Shown: positions 57,830 to 64,000 of the stretch, in pieces
Layout of the letters: each line of letters begins with the position of its first letter
Numbering within the stretch: position 1 is the first letter of the stretch
Source: Hoyosella subflava DQS3-9A1
Lineage (GTDB): Bacteria; Actinomycetota; Actinomycetes; Mycobacteriales; Mycobacteriaceae
Length of the DNA stretch: 64,000 nucleotides
Reading direction: 5' to 3'
NCBI RefSeq assembly: GCF_000214175.1
Contig: NC_015564.1
Coordinates: 1,674,001 to 1,738,000 of the forward strand
Made by a program: the position numbers and the translations under genes
The notes under the pieces: generated by a model
Told to the model about the DNA's origin: nothing
The model's input: the letters and a program-made list of their open reading frames with translations, nothing else
Database searches by the model: none

Positions 57830-58576
57830 TCAGACCCTGGCTTCGAAGTAAGCGTTGAATGCCTGCTCGAGGTCCCGGATCTTTTCGACGTAGGGCTGTG
57901 TCTGGGTGGTGTAGTCGCCGCCGCTGGGCATCCCGCCGAACCGGAGGATGGCGCCAAATCCGGCGTTGTAGGACGCGAGTGCTAGGTCCACAGCGTCGCC
58001 TTCGGCTTTCCCATCGTGGATTGCCTGCTCGACGCTTTCGAGGTTGTGGCACATGTATTTCGCCTGCGCCATCACAGAGTCGGGGATGCTGAAGGGATCC
58101 TTGACCCCATCGCCATCGGCGTCGGTGCCCCACGCCTCCCATGTCTCGGGCGTGAACTGGGCAGGGCCCTGTGCATTCGCGTAACTGACTGCATCTACGC
58201 GAAAGGTTGACTCCGCAAACAGTTGCGCGGCGATCTGGCCGGGAGTGACGCCCTCGCACTCACCACTCGCTTTGATAATCCATTCGGCGAATTCTGCGGG
58301 AACGGGTGCGGGAAGCGGAGGGGCGTCGTCCTCTACAGCGCTCGCGGGGCCGGCTTCACCATTCGGACTCTCGCCCTCGGGGAGGGTTTCGTTTGCTGCA
58401 ACGTCAGCCGACGGCGCTGATGTATCTGCCATCGACGTCTGATGGATGGTGGCGGCGGCGCCAAGAGTGACGATTGCGGATGCGGCGAAAATTGCAGGAA
58501 GTTTCATAACGCTGAAAAGTCTCGCGGCTGTACCGCGGCGGTTTCTACACTTTGTGGCTCGCTTCATAACGGACAC
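57830..58576 (-). CDS. Secreted lytic transglycosylase-like protein (SLT domain)
   Basis: 248 aa as drawn; an in-frame ATG at 58507 (MKLPAIFAASAIVTL) is a good signal-peptide start and may be the real one, neither has a ribosome site. After an acidic Pro/Glu linker, the catalytic domain spans ~95-240: IAAQLFAESTFRVDAVSYAN with the catalytic Glu, AQGPAQFTPETWEAWGTDAD, ALASYNAGFGAILRFGG. Cleaves the MurNAc-GlcNAc bond of peptidoglycan. Convergent with the putP remnant. Confidence 0.87.
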   Translation of the reverse strand: MSVMKRATKCRNRRGTAARLFSVMKLPAIFAASAIVTLGAAATIHQTSMADTSAPSADVAANETLPEGESPNGEAGPASAVEDDAPPLPAPVPAEFAEWIIKASGECEGVTPGQIAAQLFAESTFRVDAVSYANAQGPAQFTPETWEAWGTDADGDGVKDPFSIPDSVMAQAKYMCHNLESVEQAIHDGKAEGDAVDLALASYNAGFGAILRFGGMPSGGDYTTQTQPYVEKIRDLEQAFNAYFEARV

Positions 58577-58891
58577 ATAACGAAGACTGTGTGCCGAGAC
58601 GCCTGGAGGTGTCGGTAAAACCCCAGGCAGGACAGCTAATTTAGTAGCCTTACATCGGCATTCGCGTCGATAAAGACATGATAGATGTCACATTGTGATC
58701 TAGCAGGCTTTAAATGCCAGATAAATCAGTGACGCCGCTGAAATGGCGGTATTGTCCATTTTGAATTGGCGGTACTTGGGGCGCTCTTGCTGTGGCGATG
58801 AGAGATCAAGCAGATTCGCTGCCGGTGAAGACCAACCGCGATAACGTGTGCAGATAATCGCTCAGGCATCACATGTTTGGCAGGAAGTGCA
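58577..58891. other. 315-base A/T-rich intergenic region
   Basis: Lies between the divergent transglycosylase and AGCS symporter genes and must hold both promoters. Noticeably A/T-richer than its surroundings at 58620-58760. It contains GCTAATTTAGTAGC-like dyad symmetry near 58637 but no confident hexamers. No gene seen. Confidence 0.4.
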
Positions 58892-60328
58892 ATGGAACGG
58901 ACTATTGACGTCATTACGACCGTCAACGAGTGGTACTGGTACCTCCCGCTGACGATTCTGGTGCTCTCGGGCATCGTCTACACAATCTGGTCGAAAGGCG
59001 CCCAGATTCGGCTGTTCGGCGAGATGGTGCGCGTCATCAAAGAACCCTCCCTGGTGATGGAAAATGGCCGCAAAGGCCTGTCGTCCTTCCAGGCGTTCAC
59101 GATTTCGGCTGCCGCGCGCGTAGGTACAGGCAACGTGGCTGGCGTCGCTATCGCCATCACCCTCGGTGGCCCGGGCGCGGTGTTCTGGATGTGGATGCTT
59201 GCACTGATCGGTGCTGCCACCTCCTTCGTTGAGTCGACGCTAGGGCAGTTGTATAAGTTCAAAGATCGCGACAGCTACCGTGGTGGGCCTGCGTATTACA
59301 TCTCCCGAGGGCTCGGAAAGCGCTGGCCAGCAGTGCTTTTTGCGGTTGTCACAATCATCACCTACGGTCTTGTTTTCAACACGGTGCAGGCGAACACGAT
59401 CGCTGACTCGATCTCGAACTCCGTGGGAAATACTGAGCCGCTTTTCCTCGCGGGGATCGGCGTTGCGGTCGCGGCACTACTGGCTCTCGTCATCTTCGGC
59501 GGTGTGCGCCGGATCGCCCATGTCACTCAGGTATTGGTGCCCGTACTCGCACTGTCTTATGTTGGTCTCGGGCTCGTCGTCGTCGCACTCAACATTCCCG
59601 AGGTGCCGGGCATGGTGTGGCTCATCATCGAGAACGCATTCGGTTTCCGGGAAGTCGTTGCGGGTGGTCTCGGCGCCGCACTCCTGCATGGCATGCAGCG
59701 TGGTCTCTACTCGAATGAGGCCGGAATGGGCTCCATTCCGAATGTGAGCGCGACGGCCGCGGTGTCCCACCCGGCTAAGCAAGGGCTGGTGCAGTCACTC
59801 GGCGTCTATTTCGACACCTTGCTGATTTGCAGCATGACGGCATTCATCATCCTCCTCGCGGAACCTGATTTCGGTGAGCGTGAAGGCGCTACGCTGACTC
59901 AGCACGCGCTATCGGTACAGTTCGGTGACTGGGCAATCCACTTCCTGACTGTCGTGATCTTCATTCTCGCTTTCAGTTCGCTCCTCGGGAATTACTACAT
60001 CGGGTATGCAAACCTCGAGTTCCTGACGAGGTCACCGCGAGCGCTGTTGTGGTTCCGTCTCGCGATCATCGGATGCGCGTTTCTCGGTTCGATCGCGGCT
60101 CTCGATCTCGTCTGGGAGATGGCGAACCTCACGATGGGAATCATGGTCCTGATCAACTTGCTTGCCATTGCACCGCTCGCAGTGATCACTTTCCGGCTGC
60201 TCGATCACTACGTCGCACAGCGTAAGCAGGGCTTGGATCCCACGTTCGCCGTAGCTGAAATGCCGGAGCTGAAGGGTGTCGAGTGCTGGGGTCATGAAAA
60301 TGAAAGCGAACCCACACGAGCCCAGTAG
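58892..60328 (+). CDS. Amino acid carrier: alanine/glycine:cation symporter (AGCS family)
   Basis: 478 aa, about 11 helices. Sodium-coupled uptake of alanine or glycine. Signature regions: SSFQAFTISAAARVGTGNVAG (substrate/Na+ site), FWMWMLALIGAATSFVESTL, GGPAYYISRGLG, and LLHGMQRGLYSNEAGMGSIP. AGGAAG lies four bases before ATG 58892. The HAD nucleotidase gene starts 11 bases after its stop. Confidence 0.93.
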   Translation: MERTIDVITTVNEWYWYLPLTILVLSGIVYTIWSKGAQIRLFGEMVRVIKEPSLVMENGRKGLSSFQAFTISAAARVGTGNVAGVAIAITLGGPGAVFWMWMLALIGAATSFVESTLGQLYKFKDRDSYRGGPAYYISRGLGKRWPAVLFAVVTIITYGLVFNTVQANTIADSISNSVGNTEPLFLAGIGVAVAALLALVIFGGVRRIAHVTQVLVPVLALSYVGLGLVVVALNIPEVPGMVWLIIENAFGFREVVAGGLGAALLHGMQRGLYSNEAGMGSIPNVSATAAVSHPAKQGLVQSLGVYFDTLLICSMTAFIILLAEPDFGEREGATLTQHALSVQFGDWAIHFLTVVIFILAFSSLLGNYYIGYANLEFLTRSPRALLWFRLAIIGCAFLGSIAALDLVWEMANLTMGIMVLINLLAIAPLAVITFRLLDHYVAQRKQGLDPTFAVAEMPELKGVECWGHENESEPTRAQ

Positions 60329-60339
60329 GCTTTCGAGGC

Positions 60340-61764
60340 GTGACAGAACCTGCTCGTCGTGTGTACGCGAACCGGACACTGAACCTACGCTCGGTCGAGG
60401 CGATCGGGTACGACATGGATTACACGTTGCTGCATTACCGAACAGCAGAGTGGGAAGGTGCTGCTTTCGAGCATGCGCGCCGGGTACTCGCGAAGCGCGG
60501 CTACCCGGTCCAGGACCTCGTTTTCGAAACCGATCGGTATCTGCAGGGGCTCGTACTTGACCTGGATCTTGGGAACCTCGTGAAGGCCACGCGGTTTGGC
60601 TACGTCATCCAGGCGCAGCACGGTACCAAAAAACTGAATTTCAATGAACTGAGGCGCACGTACAACGGCGTGTTCATCGACTTGTCCGAACCGCGTTTCC
60701 GCTTCCTCAACACGCTCTTCTCCATATCCGAGGCAGCGTTGTACGCACAGCTCGTCGACCTTCTCGACGCTGGACACATAAAGGGGCCGGTCGGTTACGA
60801 CGAACTGTTCAAGGTCGTCTCGTCGGCGCTGGATGTGTCCCATACGATGGGTGAGCTCAAAGCGGAGATCACCGCTGACCCCGATCGATTCTGTGATTTC
60901 GATCCCGCCATCGCGGAGACGCTGATGGACCAGCGTCTTGCGGGCAAAAGGCTTCTTCTCATCACGAACAGCGAGTGGACCTACACCCGGGCAATGATGA
61001 GCTATGCATTCGATCGGCACGTCCCCAGTGGGAACTGGCGTGATCTGTTCGACATCGTAGTTGTCGCGGCGGCCAAACCTCGCTTCTTTTCGGAAAGCCC
61101 TCCCGTCTTCCGCGTCGTCGACCCGGAGCGGAACCTTCTCGAGCCCCACCAGGGCTTGATGGAACCGGGAGGTGTCTACTACGGCGGATGCGCACGACTA
61201 GTGGAGCAGAGCCTCGAACTCGACGGTGCCCAGATTCTCTACGTTGGCGACCACCTGTTCGGTGACGTCCATGTCTCGAAATCGGTTCTGCGGTGGCGTA
61301 CCGCGCTGATTATGAGCGAACTCGAAGCAGAGATCGCGGACGCCGCTAGGTTCGCTGACGACGAGATGCAGCTACGCAAACTCATGGTCATTAAGGAAAG
61401 CCTTGAGGACGAATTGTCCCATGCGCGCCTCGCTCGCTCGCGTGCTGCGGCGAGCGCTGAACCTGCGAGGGAAGCCGACGCAACGATGAGTTCCCTCTAT
61501 GACGCTATCCGCGAACTCGATCAGCAGATCGCCCCTCTCGCGCAAGCAGCAGGCGCTCTTGGCAACCCTACGTGGGGCCCGCTAATGCGCGCGGGGAACG
61601 ACAAGAGCCTATTCGCCCGGCAGGTCGAGAAGTTTGCGGACGTCTACACCTCACGAGTGTCTAACTTCGGCCAGCACACTCCCTACGCCTTCTTGCGTGC
61701 CACGCGGACAAGCCTTCCCCACGACGTAACTGCGGTCGGCTTCACGGAGCACGGCGAGGAATGA
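60340..61764 (+). CDS. HAD-IG family purine 5'-nucleotidase
   Basis: 474 aa, family length. HAD motif I with the nucleophile: AIGYDMDYTLLHYR (D-M-D-Y-T); motif II RLLLITNSEWTYT; motif III/IV region ILYVGDHLFGDVHVSK. The large cap lies between motifs I and II. Related to eukaryotic cytosolic IMP/GMP 5'-nucleotidase II (TIGR02244 group). The C-terminal ~120 residues are a helical, coiled-coil-like region. GTG start. Confidence 0.9.
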   Translation: MTEPARRVYANRTLNLRSVEAIGYDMDYTLLHYRTAEWEGAAFEHARRVLAKRGYPVQDLVFETDRYLQGLVLDLDLGNLVKATRFGYVIQAQHGTKKLNFNELRRTYNGVFIDLSEPRFRFLNTLFSISEAALYAQLVDLLDAGHIKGPVGYDELFKVVSSALDVSHTMGELKAEITADPDRFCDFDPAIAETLMDQRLAGKRLLLITNSEWTYTRAMMSYAFDRHVPSGNWRDLFDIVVVAAAKPRFFSESPPVFRVVDPERNLLEPHQGLMEPGGVYYGGCARLVEQSLELDGAQILYVGDHLFGDVHVSKSVLRWRTALIMSELEAEIADAARFADDEMQLRKLMVIKESLEDELSHARLARSRAAASAEPAREADATMSSLYDAIRELDQQIAPLAQAAGALGNPTWGPLMRAGNDKSLFARQVEKFADVYTSRVSNFGQHTPYAFLRATRTSLPHDVTAVGFTEHGEE

Positions 61765-61782
61765 CCAGTTGACCTAGTGGTG

Positions 61783-62628
61783 TCACATACCCGGCATCGG
61801 TTCCGTCACGTCGGATGTGGGCGCGATGGACTCCAGAACAGGGGGATGGACCATGATCGCGATTCCGAGGGCGACTACCGCGGTTCCGACTATGCGGGTA
61901 AGCAGAACGCCCCGGCTCGAGTGCTTTTCAGCCAGGAATACGGCTGCGAGGACCGCCATCCAGACTAGGTTCATCAGGCCGACAACCAGGAGAACGGACA
62001 TGAGAGCCCAGCAGCACCCGAGGCAGTAAAGGCCATGTGCCGCGCCAGTCCGGAATGTTCCCCGCAGTCCGTTACCGAAGTCGTGCGTCGCCAGGAAAGA
62101 CAACGGGGTACGGCACGCGCGCAGGCATGTCTGTTTCCATGGCGTGAATTGGTACGCGCCCGCAACTATCAGCACGCCACCCGCAGCGACCGTCACCCAC
62201 CCCGCGTCGTGCGCGACATTGCGGAACGCGAGGAGCAGCGCCAGCGGAACGAGCCCGGCAGCGGTCCACACACAGAGATACCCCAGTACGAATGCCGCTG
62301 TGGGGGCGCCCCCACGATTCTGGCGCCGCATCACCAGGCGATGGAGCAGGACGATCGGTGCGATGGTGGGGAACATCATCGCGACCATCATTGTTGTCCA
62401 CATGACCAGAAAGATGAGGACGCCCATGTCGAAAGCCATGGGCGCGCCTATTGAAGCGAGGCCCTGAGCCATCGACTGCATGTCGTGCGCGGTACGGACG
62501 GTCCACCACCACGCGGCGCCCGCGAGCACGAGCAGCATCCCGACGATCGTGACAGTTGCTCTGCGCTCGAGGACGCTGTACGCCATGCGCGGAGAATCGG
62601 TTCTGGGGACCTTGTGAACCTCGGTCAT
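61783..62628 (-). CDS. DUF2182 predicted metal-binding membrane protein
   Basis: 281 aa from ATG 62628, about 6-7 helices. Family features: MWTTMMVAMMFPTIAPIVLL (Met-rich helix), YQFTPWKQTCLRACRTPL, and GAAHGLYCLGCCWALMSVLL, with Cys, His and Met residues that could hold copper or another soft metal. Paired with the DUF1326 gene 23 bases upstream, an association seen in many genomes. Function unknown. Convergent with the HAD nucleotidase. Confidence 0.85.
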   Translation of the reverse strand: MTEVHKVPRTDSPRMAYSVLERRATVTIVGMLLVLAGAAWWWTVRTAHDMQSMAQGLASIGAPMAFDMGVLIFLVMWTTMMVAMMFPTIAPIVLLHRLVMRRQNRGGAPTAAFVLGYLCVWTAAGLVPLALLLAFRNVAHDAGWVTVAAGGVLIVAGAYQFTPWKQTCLRACRTPLSFLATHDFGNGLRGTFRTGAAHGLYCLGCCWALMSVLLVVGLMNLVWMAVLAAVFLAEKHSSRGVLLTRIVGTAVVALGIAIMVHPPVLESIAPTSDVTEPMPGM

Positions 62629-62651
62629 CTGGTGTGGTTTCCAGGGTGATT

Positions 62652-63284
62652 TCAGGTCTGCTGCGTTATCACAGGGGCCATCCGGTTGTCGCTGGACCAC
62701 TCCACTTCGGAGTAGTACGCGTTGTTGCCCGCGTGGTCGAAGGTCACTCCATCAGCGTTGAGCGTCAGAACTGATGTTGTGCCAATCGCCCCATCCTGGA
62801 AGATGAACCCGTCTTTGAGGATCATGTGAGGGACGTGCTTCTCGCCGCTCACAGGATCCCGGAAGCTCTCCATGTTCATGGACAACTTGTCACCCACTCG
62901 CAGCTGCGAGTCGATGGCTTTTTCATCGATATCGATTGTCTCGAAGAATGGGCCGTGAACCTCGCTCACTGTGGCGGCGAGTATTTCCCAGGGCAGCCCC
63001 GGATCCTCCGCGGTGAGAATGGGGATGAGTGCTTCGCGCTGCGCTTCGGTGGCGTCGATGAAGAGCACCATCGTGCCGTTGCCTTCGTGGATGGCTCCGG
63101 GCCACTTCACCGCACTCGCGACTTTCGCTCCCGCGAGGTCGGTTCCTTCCCGATCACCTTCTTTGATCTTGAACCCCACCACGCCTTCGCAGTAGCCGTG
63201 CGAGGGGAAGCCATTCATATTGCACGGGCATCCCAGCGCACAGTTACATCCTTCGTAATAATTCGCCTTGATTCGCCATGCCAT
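62652..63284 (-). CDS. DUF1326 domain protein with CxCxxxCxC cluster
   Basis: 210 aa from ATG 63284 (GGAAG nearby; MAWRIKANYYEGCNCALGCP). Cysteine cluster GCNCALGCPCNMNGFPSHGYCEG near the N-terminus (given here in part: CNCALGCPC) is the family hallmark. No signal peptide or membrane helix. Encoded with a DUF2182 membrane protein, so the two probably work together on a metal or thiol chemistry at the membrane; this is inference. Confidence 0.85.
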   Translation of the reverse strand: MAWRIKANYYEGCNCALGCPCNMNGFPSHGYCEGVVGFKIKEGDREGTDLAGAKVASAVKWPGAIHEGNGTMVLFIDATEAQREALIPILTAEDPGLPWEILAATVSEVHGPFFETIDIDEKAIDSQLRVGDKLSMNMESFRDPVSGEKHVPHMILKDGFIFQDGAIGTTSVLTLNADGVTFDHAGNNAYYSEVEWSSDNRMAPVITQQT

Positions 63285-63385
63285 TTCCGTCACTTCCTTG
63301 CTGAGCAATCGAGCGTCGAGGGTTGGCCCCGGCATCCCCAATCGTCCCACTTCCCGATGCGCCGGGGCAATGGGGCGGCGGATCT

Positions 63386-64000
63386 CTAAAAGGGTGAGCG
63401 CGTCATCCACACAGCCGTATCAGAGGGCAAGCTGTCGCCATGAGTCCGCGACGATTCCAGGACGACGTCCCACCCGGCAGGCAGGTCTACCGGCTCGTCA
63501 CCCAAGTTCACCCAGCACTGCGAGTCGCCCCGCTGGAATGCGAGCACCTGCCCGGCGAACCCCAGCCACTCCAGTTCGGTCTCGGCTGGAAAGAGCGCCG
63601 TCCGAAGGTGGATCGCAGATCGATACAGCCATACAAAGGACGCATTGTCATTCTGCTGGTCTAGCACCGTCCGCGACTCCCAGTGTTCCGGTTGCGGGAG
63701 CCAGGGGTCAGCGTGCGATGCCTCGGGTGAAAATCCAAATGGTGGTGATGTTCCAGACCAGGGCAGCGGTACGCGGCACCCGTCACGGCCCACATCTGTG
63801 TAGCCGGACTGTGCCCACGTCGGGTCGTTCCGTACCTCAGGGGGCAGACTCTCCACCTCATCTAGACCGAGTTCATCGCCCTGGTAGATGTAGGCCGTGC
63901 CGGGAAGAGCGAGTTGGAGCAGTGCGGCGGCGCGTGCGCGCCGCTTCCCAAGTTCGAGATCCGGTTCCTCCGCTGACCACCGCGCCCGATCCCACTCAGG
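63386..64000 (-). CDS. GH13 alpha-glucosidase, C-terminal part (5' end outside window)
   Basis: The frame is open to the window edge, so about 205 C-terminal residues are seen. LQLALPGTAYIYQGDELGLDEV is the conserved late-barrel part of oligo-1,6-glucosidase/alpha-glucosidases; GRDGCRVPLPWSG and FGFSPEASHADPWLPQP follow, then the small beta C-terminal domain (YRSAIHLRTAL onward, CWVNLGDEPVDLPAG). Hydrolyses alpha-glucosidic bonds of small maltodextrins, sucrose or trehalose; specificity cannot be read from this part. Confidence 0.9.
   Translation of the reverse strand, partial: PEWDRARWSAEEPDLELGKRRARAAALLQLALPGTAYIYQGDELGLDEVESLPPEVRNDPTWAQSGYTDVGRDGCRVPLPWSGTSPPFGFSPEASHADPWLPQPEHWESRTVLDQQNDNASFVWLYRSAIHLRTALFPAETELEWLGFAGQVLAFQRGDSQCWVNLGDEPVDLPAGWDVVLESSRTHGDSLPSDTAVWMTRSPF

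Overview
The window is high-GC, gene-dense DNA from a mycolic-acid actinomycete (order Mycobacteriales; a Rhodococcus-, Hoyosella- or Dietzia-like organism fits, but the genus cannot be fixed from sequence alone). The main reason is gene order. From base 1 to about 36.95 kb the genes follow the Mycobacterium tuberculosis series Rv2848c (cobB), cysG, efpA, proS, Rv2844, rimP, nusA, ylxR, infB, rbfA, Rv2837c, dinF, Rv2795c, pptT, truB, sirR, ribF, rpsO, gpsI, pepR, dapB, Rv2772c, Rv2771c, thyX, dapA, Rv2752c (RNase J). PptT, EfpA and the ThyX length (250 aa) match the mycobacterial proteins closely. Many starts are GTG and many neighbours overlap by 1-14 bases.

Region 1 (1-9 kb): the end of a cobalamin/siroheme block (cobB, a CobE/CbiG-C protein, cysG), an EfpA drug exporter, a YaaA protein, prolyl-tRNA synthetase, an O-methyltransferase and a DUF4439 lipoprotein. 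Region 2 (9-20 kb): the rimP-nusA-ylxR-infB-ylxP-rbfA translation/transcription operon running on into nanoRNase, MATE exporter, phosphoesterase, PptT and TruB, with two strong internal hairpins. Region 3 (20-26 kb): an opposing Mn/Zn ABC importer operon ending in its DtxR-type regulator, then ribF and a NYN ribonuclease-like gene. Region 4 (26-37 kb): rpsO, PNPase with a structured leader, M16 protease, dapB, small conserved genes, a ribbon-helix-helix gene with a large inverted-repeat operator, thyX, dapA and RNase J.

From 37 kb the mycobacterial order stops (ftsK would be expected) and the DNA looks accessory. It holds a two-component pair whose response regulator is cut by an in-frame amber codon. 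It then holds a cell-wall synthesis cluster: a single-pass membrane protein with RodZ-like topology, a natural fusion of a SEDS (RodA/FtsW) glycosyltransferase with a class B penicillin-binding protein, and a convergent MreB-like actin. A lone MreB beside a SEDS-PBP fusion in a polar-growing mycolate lineage is the most striking content of the window. Other wall enzymes follow (NlpC/P60, VanY-like carboxypeptidase, lytic transglycosylase).

The rest of the accessory part contains an AbiEi/DUF559 nuclease-like gene bracketed by two related nested palindromes, an MBL-fold hydrolase, a DASS anion transporter, PutA with a divergent LysR regulator and the wreck of a putP proline transporter, an alanine/glycine:Na+ symporter, a HAD-IG 5'-nucleotidase, a DUF1326/DUF2182 pair and the end of a GH13 alpha-glucosidase. 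No rRNA, tRNA, CRISPR array, insertion sequence or prophage was seen.
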